A stretch of 64,000 nt of DNA from Rhodosporidiobolus odoratus (Eukaryota > Basidiomycota > Microbotryomycetes > Sporidiobolales > Sporidiobolaceae): contig JAOANU010000027.1 of NCBI GenBank assembly GCA_034387635.1, positions 62,001-126,000 on the forward strand, given 5' to 3'. A program made the translations under genes and the position numbers. Under the pieces are notes generated by a model. That model saw only the letters and a program-made list of their open reading frames with translations. It was not told where the DNA came from and made no database searches. Position 1 is the stretch's first letter. Each line of letters opens with the position of its first letter. Of the stretch, positions 1-11,365 are shown piece after piece.

Positions 1-181
1 TGCCCTCTTCCTCCTCCTTAAACGACTGACCAACCATCCCAACCGGTCCATGAGCAACCGGCGCACTCTGCTTAGTATGTTTCCCACCCGTCAACCCCGC
101 GAACGGGACTCCCTTGTGTCCCTCACCGGCGTGCTCCTTTGCGTTTGAAGGGCGCGAGAGTGGAGGGGCGGAAGTGAAAAC

Positions 182-213
<32 letters not shown>

Positions 214-376
214 TAGCGCGTTTGACGTTGACGATCGCGGGAGGGGTTTGAGAGTGCAGGTGGGCGGACTTGGCGGCTGAGAGGGATTCGATCAGGTCGG
301 GAGGAGGGGTCGCTGTTACGAGATTGAGGGAGAGGGAAAGGAGGGGCACGATGGTGAGGAGGGAGAGGGATTTCAT
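1..376 (-). CDS. Putative secreted protein, N-terminal part only (gene runs off the window)
   Basis: The minus strand is open from an ATG at 374-376 to the window edge, about 125 codons, with no stop. The N-terminus is a classic signal peptide: Met-Lys-Ser, then a Leu/Ser/Val-rich core (LLTIVPLLSLSLNLV), with a likely signal-peptidase site after VTA around residue 21-23. The next stretch holds a Lys-Arg pair (NVKR) that could be a Kex2 site, a run of about nine serines, and a Gly/His/Lys-rich stretch. I recognise no enzyme family. Composition resembles the N-terminal part of fungal secreted or cell-wall proteins, but most of the gene is missing. It is transcribed away from the F-box gene that starts at 838. 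The open frame and signal peptide are read directly; secretion is inferred. Confidence 0.6.
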
Positions 377-837
377 CCTGTTGAACCAGTAAACCTGAGA
401 GAGAGTGTGTGTGAGCCGACCAGCGGGACGGTTGGGAAAGCGCCAGCGAGCGAGCAAGAACGAGTCGGAGAGGGAGAGCAGGCGATGTACACGACGATCG
501 ACGGAACGAGCAGAAGTAGGAGAGAGAGAAGGAGTCAGAGTAAAGCCAGGCAGGCTGGCAGGCTAGCTACAGGAGGCGGGTCTTGGAGCAGTAGAGAGAG
601 AGAGAGAGAGAGGGAAATAGGAAGGAATGGCTGGATGCGGAAGGTGGGGGGTACGGGGGTGCTGTTAGGCTGTCAGGCAGTCTCGCGCGTCCAGTCCAGA
701 GTAATACGAGTGAGTGAGTCGACTTGACAGCAGTTTGTGGTGTCCACTTTGTCCCACTTTGAACGTTGAATCCCCTTCCTAACGCCTCTCAGCTACTTCC
801 GACTTGCCCCACGTGCACTCTTTCCCTGTTTGCAGAC
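377..837. promoter_or_regulatory. Divergent intergenic region with GA-repeat tracts
   Basis: This is the region between the outward-reading secreted-protein gene and the F-box gene. It holds purine-rich tracts, including a GAGAGA run near 592-613 and a GAGAGTGTGTGTGAG stretch near 396-412. A pyrimidine-rich stretch ending in TTTGCAG lies just before the F-box ATG at 838 and could be a 5'-UTR splice acceptor. No convincing TATA box was seen. Confidence 0.35.
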
Positions 838-3800
838 ATGGCAAAGACGAGACAGTCAGCTCGACTCTCTGCACGCTCTTCCACCGCAGACCACGACGAC
901 CAAGACTCGACATCCCCGTCTGCCTCGGCTCAACTCACCCAGAGCAACCAAGGCGCTTCCACCTCTCGCACTCCAGCACCCACCAGCACCACCCAGAGGA
1001 GGACCACACAGGCCACCGCAACGGCGAGCACTGGCCGTGGCGGTCCAGGGGCAGGGGCAAAAAAGAGGAAACGCGAAGTGCCTACCCCGGTCCAAGGCGG
1101 TGGGGAAACGGCATCAGCAGCGGCGGGGTCGAGCAAGAACGCCCGCATCAGACGCTCATCCATTTCGAATCCAACCTCGCGTAGACGCGCCTCTTCCGGA
1201 GTAGAAGGCGACGACGACGACGACGATGACCCCACCTCTGCCCTACTCGACCCCTCGACCAACGCCCCTCCCGACCCCGCCTCTCCTTCCTCGACTTCGT
1301 CCCTCCAGCTCAAGCAAGAAGAAGAGCTCTTACACGCTACGGCAGACAAACAAGACGCACAAGAACCAGTCGACCGCCTCACTCCCCTCTCGACCGAACT
1401 CCTCTCCCTAATCCTTTCCTTCCTCGTTCACCCGCCAGTCCTCCCCTCTCTCCCGTCCCACTCCGCCTCCCCTCCCTCTCCCTTCCCGACCCCCGACCGA
1501 CCAACCCTGACCTCCCTCGCCCTGACCTGCAAATCTCTCCTCCCCCACGCCCGCGCCGCTCTGTACCGCGACTTGATCGTCGACACGAGGGTCCAGGCGC
1601 ATGCGGTTCATAGGACGCTGCATGGCAGTGAGGTCGCGAGGATGGTTAGGAGGGTTGAGGCGAATGTCGAGGCGATGGCCAGGACCAGTAGTCAGTGGTT
1701 GGGTGGGTCCTTTCTTTTCGTCCGCCCGCGTCGTCCGCGCAGCGGATGAGCGGGCGGTGGGACGTCCTCGAGCGCGAATCGCGCTCGATGAGCCCCCCGC
1801 GTGTATATATGGGGCCCGACGAGCGTCGCGCACTCCGCCGAAGGTGGAGTGCGTGAGCGAGCAAGGCCCTTGCGTCGTCCGTCGCGAGTAGCGACGGATG
1901 AGCTTTCTCCGAGCGAGCACGAGCGAGCGAGGCAAGGTTCCTGCTGGCGCCGGGCGGCAGTAAACTGCGCCCGCGGCGATATTCACCTTGCGCGTCGTCG
2001 GATGCGAGGAGCGCTCGATAAGCTCAGGTCTCTCTCGCCGGGTCAGGCGGGGTCCTGCGGTAGTACGCTACGGGCGTCGTCAAGGGAGCGTGCTTGCAGT
2101 CCTTGCTGACTGTTAACTGTACAACCCCTCCCTGGAGGAGACGCGGTCGGTCAAGCTTGACACCGCACCGCACCGCACCGCAGCCGCAGCCGCAGCCGCA
2201 GAACCTACTCGCATTGGAGAAGTAGACGGACCATGCAACGCTTGGGGTGGTAAGACCCTGTATTCGCGTCTACAGATTCGCTGACCAGTTCCCTTTCTTT
2301 CCCTCGCTTCTCGTACCGCAGGTTGGTTCCTCTTCCACTCGCTCCACTCCCTCTGCGGCATCATAGGGTCTTGCCGGCAGTTATTGCACTTGACGTTGTA
2401 TTTACCGGCCGATAGTAGTGCTTGGACTGGGAGTTTGTGTCAGAGTTTGGTCGATGTGCGTTACTTCTTCTCCCACCGTCTCTGCTAGATCTTTCCTTTT
2501 TCTCTCTGCGCTTTTACTGACTGTTTTCACTGACTTGTCTCTGTCCCGACCCGACATTCTCTTTCGTCCTTGCGTCTTTGCACTGGAACCTGCTTCACTG
2601 CACCCTGTTCAACCTCGAATTCCCCTCCTCCTCCTCCTCGTGTACTCGATCGCAGCTCAAAAACCTTCACACCCTGACCAAAGACCTCGAACCCTCCCTC
2701 CCAACCTCCTACTCTCCCCCTCTCCCTTTCACCCCCAATCCATTCTCGAGTTCGAGTTCGAGTTCGAGGTGGAAAGATCCTAGAGGAGGAGGGGCGGGTA
2801 AAGCGGAGGGGATGGATGTTGGGTGGAGACCGAGACGGAGTGTTAGTATGTGGGCTGTTAGTCAGGTAGGCTTCCCTCCCCCCCCCTCCCCCCCCTTCCC
2901 CCTTTCTCTCTCCCCCTTTCCTTTCCATTTCTCCCTTTTCTCTGCCCCTTTTATCCTCTACGGAATAGCGTGCTGATGAGCGGTGGGCGATGGTCTAGTT
3001 TATCAAACCCCTCTCGACTCTGAGATCGCTTCACACCCTGAGATTATGTGGGATCAGTAGCGACAGTTCGACGTTGCCCAGCCCGCCACCGCATGGGTTG
3101 AAATTGGTCGAGGTGGTGTTGGTCGAGGTCAAGTGAGTTTGGATCTCTCGTCTTCTTCCGTCTTTCTACGGCATCTCTCCTTCGCGCTTACTACGCACGA
3201 GGGAGCGAGGAGAAACTCGCGCTCACGCTTCCGCTCTCGCCTGGAAAAAAATAGTATAACCAACACGGACCTACTTCACCTCCTCGGCAACGCTACTTCA
3301 CTCGAAAAGTTCACCCTCTGGCGTTCATCTTTACTCTCGAAGAGAGGGTTGACGCACGTGTTGAAGAAGTGTCCTAAATTGGTAGAGTTGAGGGTTGGAG
3401 GGAGTTGGTTTGGGGCCAAGGAAGAAGGTGCGTTTCATTCCTTTGTCCAACTCTCCTCTCCTCACTTTTCTGCTCTCTCCTCGCTCCGCTAACCTCCTCC
3501 ACCTCGCCTCCTCGCGTGTGACGCGTATCAAAACAGACGACAAAACCTTCCCCCTGGACGATTCCCTCCCTCACCTCCCCCTCCTCAAAACCCTCTTCAT
3601 CTCGGGTTCTCTCCTCAGTCCCCAAATCCTCACTCTGCCCTCCCTCTCTCTGACTCATCTCTTTGTGACGAATTCGCCGAGTTGGACCCCCGAGGCGGTT
3701 CACTCCGGGTTGGTCAAGATGCCTAATAGTGGAGGGGTTAGGCGGTTGACTTTACCCGAGATGAGGGATCTGGATCCTGCTTCTTCGAGTGCGTCTAGTT

Positions 3801-4063
3801 CCAGAGCTCGGAGAGGAGGAGGAGGAGGAGGAGGAGGAGGAGGAGGAGGAGGAGGAGCGGGGGGAGGGCCAACGGGAAAGGGAGATGAGTGGAATGAGAC
3901 TTGGAGGTTTACGGTCAAGAAGACGGGTGAGGCCAAGGGGGTTTTGGTGGTGGACCGATGGAGACCTGGGAAGGAAGCGGAAGAGGAGGAGCAGGGAGGG
4001 AGGGAGCGGAGGGTGGACGAGGACGGGGACGGGGACGGGGAGGGGGAAGATGAAGATGCTTGA
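838..4063 (+). CDS. F-box/leucine-rich-repeat protein (six exons)
   Basis: Likely a substrate adaptor of an SCF-type ubiquitin ligase. Model: 838-1702, 2322-2455, 2656-2865, 2999-3132, 3255-3427, 3537-4063, about 680 aa; every junction keeps frame with GT/AG ends. The N-terminus is Ser/Thr/Ala-rich with basic patches and an acidic Asp run. An F-box-like segment follows near residues 180-245 (LTPLSTELLSLILSFLV, later LALTCKSLLPHARAALYRDL). After it come leucine-rich segments spread over exons 2-6 (LLHLTLYLP, LSTLRSLHTLRLCG, LLHLLGNATSLEKFTLW, LPLLKTLFISGSLL). The C-terminus has a 14-15 Gly run and an acidic Glu/Asp tail, both from simple-sequence DNA. Start chosen at the MAKTRQ Met; an in-frame extension upstream to 766 lacks support. 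The F-box and LRR assignments rest on pattern; substrate unknown. Intron 1 is unusually long (619 nt). Confidence 0.7.
1719..1977. repeat. Cluster of strong inverted repeats inside intron 1 of the F-box gene
   Basis: At least four near-perfect hairpins lie in about 260 nt. 1719-1764 has an outer stem of CGTCCGCCCGC against a complementary arm. 1768-1788 is a 9-bp perfect stem, TCGAGCGCG, around AAT. 1829-1853 has an 8-bp CGCACTCC stem. 1879-1897 is CCGTCGC/GCGACGG around GAGTA. A further long imperfect stem lies at 1948-1977. Normal introns here are 45-120 nt, so this looks like an insertion inside the intron. Identity unknown. Confidence 0.6.
2161..2201. repeat. Microsatellite (CCGCA)n then (GCAGCC)n
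   Basis: Tandem CCGCA units run directly into GCAGCC units within the F-box gene's first intron. No function is suggested. Confidence 0.7.
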
Positions 4064-4517
4064 GGGAGGCGAAGGGGGGGAGGAAGCGGGAGGGCAGGGG
4101 AGGGGAGGAAATGGCTTTTGCTGAATCTTTCTTTTCCCGTCCTCTCCTCCGGAGCATAGTCCGGGTTTGCTCTGTTCTTCTTCTCGACGAGTGATGCTGC
4201 TGGTGGGCGCAAGGAAGGCCGGAGGAGCGGAGACCCAGTCTCGGCATCAGTCTAGCTTTCTACATTTGCCGTTTTCGTTTTTTTCGTTCTCGCTCTGCTC
4301 TTTGCATTGTCACTGCGTCGTACTCTAGCTTCGCCCGATCCGCTCGCTTTCGTAAGAGGGGAAGGTGGCCGCTCAGTCCTCCCAGCCTCTTTAGCCCTAC
4401 CGTATGCAGAAAAGGAACGGCACGAAAACGATACTGATAATTTCCTGCTCTGACCATGAAGATACAGCTACAAGCCCGCGACTACATGCTGACCTTGAGT
4501 GACAGCCGACGCAAGAC
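4064..4517. other. Convergent 3' intergenic region
   Basis: Lies between the 3' ends of the F-box gene and the minus-strand SDR gene. T-rich stretches near 4270-4285 may belong to 3' ends. I see no further gene. Confidence 0.4.
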
Positions 4518-6089
4518 CTAAGCTACGACGTCCAATCCCGCCCCTTCGACGCTCAAAGCCGCATCAAGGTCATCAGCCGAGTGAAACTCGTTCATGCTGC
4601 AGAACCGGACGGATTAGTCCATCAAGGTTTTGGGCAGCGATTGAGGAACATGAGGAGGGCGAGAGGAAAGGACAGGAAGGGGGGACTCACTTTGCCCGGG
4701 CCGCTTTGTCGAGGTAGGACGGAATCGCTCGGAAAACGTTCTTGAGACCGCAATTCTCGATGATTTGACCTGCGATCGATCAGTTCAGAGCCCGTCAGCA
4801 TCCGATACCAATCAAAGTCTGGCTCGAGAGGAAGAGGAAGAAAGGGAGAGAAAGAGGGTCAGAAATTGGAGAAAATGGGACGAACCGGTGACCTTGCTTT
4901 TTGGGTTGATAAACACATCCACCCCATCCGTCACAGTCTTCATAGGCGTCAACCTTTCTTCCCGTTCGAGCATGGCGATAAACTCAGGAGGAGCTAAGCC
5001 GGTCGCGACTACTGACGGGCCAAAACAGCTGTTTTGTCCCACCGCACATGCGCGTCAGTACGACATGGCATGGTGCGGGAACAGGAGACGGAGGAATAGA
5101 ACGCACTTGACGGTGATGCCTTCGTGCAGGACTTTGGGACCGACGGCGCGGATGGTGCCTAGTACACCTTGTTTGGCAGCGCCGTAGAGAGGGTCGTTCG
5201 GAAAGGGGTAGAAAGAGCTGCGGTTCACAGTGAGGACCCGGAAACACGCGAGTTAGATCCAGCACACTTTGGTATGTTGGGCCGCTGTGACTGCGTCACT
5301 GTGGTGCAAAGATAACCAGACGCAACGCACGCATTCGACCCTGTCGCGACAAATTTCCCCCTCCACCCATCGTGGTCCTTCTCCTGCCTCCTGAAGTATG
5401 CCAAAGCGGCATGAAGCGTGTAGAGGACTCCATCGAGGTTGACTCGAATGACGGCGAGGGTAGGGGGACGGTCGGGGAGGGTTTCGAGTTCGGGGTGGGA
5501 GAAAGTCGCAAAGTGAGATGGGTCTGAAGCGCGCATTTGACGCATTTGGGAGATACCGGCGTTGGCGAACTGGGAGGTAGGGGGGATTCATGGTGCGGAT
5601 GGGCGGACGAGGGGGAAAGAGAGGAAGAGGGTGCGAAACGGGGATTAGTTCGTTTTCTTCCCGTCTCTGACAGAGAAGCATGACCATATACTGACGACAA
5701 AGTCGATGCGCTCGCCAAAGGTCTTGTATGCGTGGGCGAAGAGGGCGCAAATAGATGGCCAATCGGTAACATTGGCTTCGAAAAAAGCGGCGCGGTTGTC
5801 AAACCTGGCAGAGTGGTTCCTCGTCATCAGCATCATCTTGTTCCCGGACTCGTCACAGCGAGAAGATTCGGCGTACTTCTGGTTTAGCCCTTCCACAACC
5901 TTTTCTCCCTGCACCTTGTTCATGTCCGCTACCACCACCTTGGCACCTTGCGAGAGAAGGTGTTCGGTAATGCCTAAACCGATGCCTGTGTAGCTCGTGC
6001 GTCAGCTTGACGGGCTTGAGAAGGTCACCATGTGGACACGTACCGGAGGCAGCACCGGTTACGACAGCAGTCTTTCCTGCGTAAGCCAT
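4518..6089 (-). CDS. Short-chain dehydrogenase/reductase (SDR), 15-PGDH-like
   Basis: An NAD(P)-dependent oxidoreductase of the classical SDR superfamily; substrate unknown. The start Met (6087-6089) opens MAYAGKTAVVTGAASG. After an intron ending at 5986 the frame continues with IGLGITEHLL, completing the TGxxxGIG cofactor loop. The next strand is KVVVADM. DFV then splices to FANAGIS, giving the NAG motif, and the catalytic YxxxK is seen in DPLYGAAKQG near 5200. The C-terminal exons read GLAPPEFIAML, KNVFRAIPSYL and FHSADDLDAAL, ending at a TAG at 4518-4520. Seven or so short exons give about 310-330 aa, normal for the family. One possible extra 45-nt intron near 5810-5860 is unresolved. The C-terminal layout resembles 15-hydroxyprostaglandin-dehydrogenase-like fungal SDRs; that subfamily call is tentative. 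It is divergent from paralog A at 6416. Confidence 0.85.
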
Positions 6090-6415
6090 AGTCGAGTAGT
6101 AATTGGGTTCCGGAGAGAGCGAGTGCGGGCGGACGAGAGGGAGCGTAGGCACAGCGTGGCGAGATGGCGCTGTAAGATGAGGTAGAATCGGTCGTGGAAG
6201 ACGCAATGAGGGCCGGAGGAGGATGTGAAGAAGGCGGAGTGGGGGAATCCGGTTGTAAACTGATGAAACTGCTGTGACAGGGAGGACCACAGACCCGTCG
6301 AACAGTCCGCGGACCCGCGGCGACACCCCGCGGCGATCGCTCAGCCTGAACTCCATCTTGACTTCGTCGACTCACCGCTGCTTGCTGCTGTTCACTCACA
6401 CTTCTGCTCTGCTCG
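6090..6415. promoter_or_regulatory. Shared divergent promoter region (SDR gene / paralog A)
   Basis: 326 nt separate two outward-reading start codons. It contains a GC-rich palindromic patch around 6300-6340 (repeated CCGCGG cores) and pyrimidine tracts on both sides. No TATA box stands out. Confidence 0.35.
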
Positions 6416-8035
6416 ATGTTAGTCTCGCCTCAACTGCCCAGCTACGAAGCTTGGCAGAGCGCCGTCACGGACCTTTGGACATGTTTCGAGCGCGACTATC
6501 TCATCTTCCGTCCCGACCTCGGCGATTTGGTCAGAAACGTGCGGCTAGTAGGATGGGATGCTTGGGTGGACAGACTTAATCATCAGATCCTGCCGAAGGA
6601 GCGGTTCGACCGACTTACCGCCCTGGGTAGGCAGGACTTGATTGAAGAAATGAGGAGTATGCAGTCTCTGGTGGGTCCTAGGAGAATGCTAGGTCGGCGG
6701 TGTCAGACGACATCAGAACTGGTGCGCGAAGTGCTCCCTCCGACCGCAAACCTGCCGCATCTGATACACCGGCGTTGTTTTTAGCCTTGCCTCGAAATCC
6801 TTATGGTCAGACCTCACAACGCCTCGAATGGGTTTGCGCGCCTGCTGGTAAGCGGTCAAAGCTTCTCTTATGCCAGAGATGCCGTAAACTACATTGCTGA
6901 GTCCTTTGCAGGTGGTACTGCAGGTTGCTGAAATCGTCGGCATCGCGAGTCGGCTACACCGAGTCGCGCCGCCTGATCCCGCCGACACACCGGAACTACG
7001 CTTCAGGTGGATTGTACTAGAGCACATCAGGGGAGACAGGTGGAGAACCATGCGCCTGAGGGATCAAAGAAGCTTCGTCGAGGAGCTCATGCAAGTCCAG
7101 AAGTGGGTAGCCGGTACCAGGACTACCGGCGACAATCTTCTGGTACGTACACCGCACTGTTTTGTGATCCGTAAGCTAGCTTATACGTCTTACCTATGTT
7201 ATGGATGAAGGCCATCATCATCCTTGACCCAGCATTGTACCCTCTGCTTTCCCGCCTTCTCGTAAATTCAGCTTAGACACTCGTATACATTCCGAGGGAC
7301 TTGTGCTAACATGCTCGCTGTCGAACAGGTTGACAACCTCAATAAGCCCTTTCCTCCAAACCGAATCACTGCCAATTCGCAGCCAGCAGTCGCCAACCCT
7401 CCTTACCGGCAACAACCTCACCTGATTCCTGCTCAGCCATACCTCGCTCCGCCTCGGGATGCACACCCCCACACTCTTGTCCAGCCTGACCCTCGACCGC
7501 CTCAGCTGCAACAAGCACTTACGACACTGGACGCCCGCCTCACCGAGTATAGACCGGCGGAAACAGAACTATTCCGTCAGGCGCTACGTTTCGAGATGAC
7601 CCGAAACGCTCCTTGGCGGGATCAGGATGAACAAGAGGTAGCTAGGCGGCTGTGCGAGGTTGCCAACGATGTAGCAGAAAGGGTACCTTTGCCGCAGGTA
7701 CGCTTATTTTCGCACTTCACTTTGCCGGTGCGCTTTCAGCCCAGCATACTGACATGACTTCGTGCTTCCAGTGGCCTATCGGACCGTTCTGGGAGGCGGT
7801 GGCGTGGGCAAACCGAAATGCTGCTGTACGCGGGCCTGTGTCTTCGCCAGCAGTACGTCCTCGTCTTCGTGCCTCGCAGCCTCTCACTCCTGCTCCGCGA
7901 GATACCTCGATACGCTCAGTACGAGCTGACACATACTCTCAGCCACAGCGACAACTCCAATCCCTCGGTGCACCTCGTCTCAGCTACCGACAAGGCAGAA
8001 CATACGGACACGCCGCAACTTTCTCTGCTTTCTAG
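6416..8035 (+). CDS. Unrecognised protein, paralog A of a two-copy family
   Basis: Exons 6416-6721, 6785-6847, 6912-7142, 7329-7697 and 7772-8035 give 410 aa. All four introns are phase 0 with good GT/AG signals. I do not recognise the family. The model is supported by a second gene at 25197-26758 with the same exon order and conserved residues at matching places. Exon 1 ends near GRQDLIEEMRSMQSL (B: GQQDLIQEIRNLQNR). Exon 2 ends ARLL in both. Exon 3 starts VVLQVAEI (B: VVLRVAEI). Exon 5 has AVAWANRNAAV (B: AVRWANENPAV). The tails are alike (SLGAPRLSYRQGR against SLGARHLSLRQAR). No signal peptide or membrane segment is visible; it is mostly helical-looking with a Pro/Gln-rich linker in exon 4. 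It shares a promoter region with the SDR gene. Role unknown. Confidence 0.7.
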
Positions 8036-8439
8036 CTTTTCCTTCCGGGTCTCGATGGCTGAGAGTTGTATGGGTGCTACACTCGGCTTATGCAATGTCA
8101 TCGAGGCTGCAATGCTTTGTACGCCTTGGCTTTGCGTTTGTTTGAAGATAGCAGGCACGCATTCATAAAAAAAAAAGGCAAGAGTGGCCCCACTCTGATA
8201 CCTGGTCGACAATACTACCTCTTGGCTCATTAGAGGTGGACAGAGTCTGTAGCAGGAGAGGCAAACAGGAGCAAGACGAACTCGTTACACCTGAATTGGG
8301 AGGGTCATGGGATGCGAGGAAAGCTTGCATGAAGCAAAGTTTCACAATACTGCTCTGGCCTGCGTACCTACGAGAACGTGAGACAGTTGCTAGGTGGATA
8401 CCTACGGATAGGGGTACTGTGAACCAAAGAAGTTGTCAG
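8036..8439. other. Convergent interval with an A-run
   Basis: A 3'-to-3' gap between paralog A and the minus-strand LRR gene. It contains a run of about ten A at 8168-8177. Nothing further is seen. Confidence 0.35.
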
Positions 8440-9624
8440 TTATACTGTACGGACAAGGAGCGCAATAAGCATTTGATGAAAAGTCAGGCTGACCTGAGTA
8501 AACTCCTGTTCGGCCTCGTCTCGCAGAAACATTGCCCTCGTAGTCCGTACACCCACCAGTTTGCTGTCGAGCCGGCTCTGCAGAAGGTCACGAACGACTT
8601 CTCGCGGGAACGGAAAGGGGAGGTCTATGTGTCGAAGACTGAGAGGGAGGGATGAAAGAAAGGGTAGGAGGATGGTAGACGAGGGAAGGTCATCGATCTG
8701 GACCTCGCGACTGACCTCGATGGCGAAACTGTCAAGGGTAGGGTGAAACGACAGAATCTCGATGAGGAGGGAAAGGAAATTGTCGAGGTCGGCAGTGAAG
8801 GTCATGATGTTGATGGCTTGTAACGAGGTGAAACCCGGCTGTCCGAGCCAGCGGAGCCATCCGTCGTGGCCCGAGGAGCGTCCGAGGCCAAGGCTCTCCA
8901 ATGTCGAGCGCCGGACTGCTTGCAGGAACCGGTGATAGGGGACGCCTGGGAGGACGTGATCGGCAGGAAGTCCCTTGCCTGCTACTCCGAGTCCCAGTTC
9001 TCAAAGGTGAAGGTCATAACGAGCGGGTTCGAGTCCGGGGTGGCGCAAATCTGGGCCGAGAGTGGAAAGATCGAGGTTGAGAGATGCCAGGTGTCGCGGA
9101 AAACCAGGAAGGAGGATAAGATGAGGCTCATCGATGTACTTAAAGGCGTATGATTGATCGGGGCAATCCCCAATGATGGTGAGAGAGTCGACTTTGGTGA
9201 AACTCAGCGGACGGAAGATGTCGGAAAGATGGCATGGCGGGAAGTAGTACAGCTCCACCGCTCTTAATGCTGGCATGCGCCTGATGGCGTTGATGAAGAC
9301 GGATGCGGAGCTGCTTGCGTCGTGCTGCTCGTCTTGACCCCGATAAAGCCACCTCATCCGCCGCACCCGTTTCAGCACATTCGCCGCCGATCTTGTTGCC
9401 AACGCCGTCTCGAGCTCACGATGGGGCAGTGTAATCCTATGGAACAACGCCTCCTGTCCAATGTTCCTCAGCTCTCGACAAACAAGCGAGAGCGATCGGG
9501 CGTCGTCTCGCCTGTCCTGCTCCGAGTCCTCGATGACATCCTCGCCAACAACGTCCTGCGCTACTTTCCGGACGAGCTCCCAGGGTAGCAGAGGAAGTGT
9601 CGGCGATGCTTTGGGTAGTTTCAT
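8440..9624 (-). CDS. F-box/LRR-like protein with an in-frame stop (possible pseudogene)
   Basis: From the ATG at 9622-9624 the frame reads LPLLPWELVRKVAQDVV, then SLSLVCRELRNIGQEALFHR, an F-box-like start. Leucine-rich segments follow (RRMPALRAVELYY, LASLNLDLSTLG). A TGA at 9001-9003 interrupts. The same frame then continues with ELGLGVAGKGL, STLESLGLGRSSG, LDNFLSLLIEILSFHP and LSSLPLSLRHIDLPFPF down to a TAA at 8440-8442. Either the gene carries a nonsense mutation, or a 42-nt intron (GT in CGTTATG to the CAG before GCAAGG, length divisible by three) removes it. That donor is weak for this genome. About 390 aa without the stop. An F-box-type substrate adaptor is inferred from pattern only. 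Confidence 0.55.
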
Positions 9625-9750
9625 GCCAAAGAGAAGAGAATGGGGAGCAGCGCCCGTTCGTACCGGAGTATCCACGGGTCTCAAGACAGGAGCGTATTGC
9701 ATTCGCTCTCGCTCTCCGCTTACTTGTCTCTTCGTTCTCGAATATCAAGC

Positions 9751-10925
9751 ATGTCCCGCTCAGAAGAGTTGCGCCCAAGATCGCTGCTTGCTCAACTCCG
9801 ACACCTACACTATACCAGCAAGGACTTCAGACTCCTATAAGCTGAGGGATGCGAACAAGCTGATACAAGCTATGGAAGCCCGTCCAGTGCCAGGGCAGCA
9901 ACTTGCTCTCGCTGTAGCGACAATATCCAGTGTGAGCGCCCCGGCTGCCTTAAAGCTTTACTTTGCAGTGATGAGAGCTGATCGCATCTGTACTACAGGC
10001 AGCACTCAAGAAGCTCAAAGAAGCTCAAAACGGAGATGAGTGGTATGGACGAGAACGTTTTGGGATGCGAGTAGGACATTGTAGGTTGTTTTTCTCGTCT
10101 TTCTCCAGTTTCTCTGATGCTGCTCTTGTGAGGTCTCGCTCATGTGAAGTATGCAGACTCGCTTGCGCAAAGCTTCAGTCGATGCTTATGTATGTACCAA
10201 AGGCTTGCTCTGAACCTGTATGCTACCTCTGACATCGCCAATTGTGCAGGCCCAATGTGCCGACGCTATCTCGCCCTTTGTTGTCAACGGATTGCTCAGA
10301 TACCTCGCGAAGGAAGAGCATGAAGAACAACCCCTCGACCACTCCTTTCCCCCTGCTCAGAATCAGGGTCCGTGACACTCCCTTGCAAAGTACGATCATT
10401 GCCCCTCGCCAGGCTATATCGAAGGATTGCTGGACAAGAGACAACTGGCAAAGAGTCAGTTGCTCTTTACTCTTGTACTAGCATTCATATTGACCTCACA
10501 GAAGCCGCTGTGCAGGTGTTGCTGATACTCTTCTTGAGGCACTTGAAGCTCATGCAGAAGAGATAACTTCCTATCGTGGTCATTATGAGCGGAACAGGCA
10601 GCTCACCCAGCTCGTACGGCTTGGAACTTTGTACACCGCCCTGCACCAGCCGGTACACCAGCTTACTTTCCCTTTTCTCCAGGCAGACCACAACAACAAG
10701 CTGTGGGAATATACAGAAATCCTGAATGTGCACGAGGGAGGCTGGTCCGATGCTTACAAGAGATTTGTCCCCCAGCGGAAAGGATACGCGGCAGATTCGC
10801 TTTCTCACAACAGCGCGAGGGGTTGTCCTTGTGCAGACCTGAACCATGAAGCAGGAGTCTGGGTGTGTCTACGTTTCTCCGGCGAGAGCAGTTCAGGGTG
10901 GGCGGAAGACTTGAGGAGGAGTTGA
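9751..10925 (+). CDS. Unrecognised multi-exon gene, model uncertain
   Basis: A chain of exon-like segments with good splice signals and coding-like sequence. These include KLRDANKLIQAMEARPVPG, AALKKLKEAQNGDEWYGRER (acceptor near 10000), an exon near 10250-10370 reading ADAISPFVVNGLLRYLAKEE, and GYIEGLLDKRQLAK after an acceptor near 10411. A long last exon contains ADTLLEALEAHAEEITSYRG and ends at a TGA near 10925. I could not join all pieces into one frame. The first Met (9751, MSRSEELR) is in a different frame from the second segment, so an exon or boundary is missing or the gene is decayed. Charged, helical-looking and without membrane segments. It resembles no family I know. Confidence 0.3.
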
Positions 10926-11099
10926 TGTTTGGTTTGGGAAGGTCGAAGTCGGAGAGGTGAATCTTTCTTCCCTCCTTCCTGCTGCGCTTCACTTCGGTTC
11001 TTGTCCTCCTTCACTTCTTTGGTTAGTCTCAACCTTTCCCAAGTTGTTCCCTTCCTTCCTTTGTCAATGACACCATTGTGCCTGGGAGAATTGTGAGAC

Positions 11100-11270
11100 A
11101 GTCCGTCGTGCTACTTACACTTCCTTATATAACCTTGTCTTCCTTTTTTTCCTTTCTCTTCTTCACCGTTCAAACTTTGTTCTCTCTTGCCTCTAGGTAA
11201 GTAGTTCTTTCTTAGTTGACTGCTATACCAGACCGTTCACACTGTGTTCTCTCTCGCCTCTACCAAGGCT
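11100..11270 (+). promoter_or_regulatory. Promoter-like region with TATA motif and a duplicated 30-nt block
   Basis: A TATATAA motif near 11125 is followed by a long C/T-rich tract, typical of fungal promoters. A 30-nt block at 11165-11194 recurs at 11232-11261 with three mismatches (shared core ACCGTTCA, TGTTCTCTC, GCCTCT). It would serve the gene starting at or near 11366. Confidence 0.4.
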
Positions 11271-11365
11271 TCATATTGCTACACTTCATACAATCACATG
11301 ATCGCACGTATTAGCTCAGTGGGTTTTCCTGATTGTCAACCCGAATTTCCAATGATCCAAACGTT

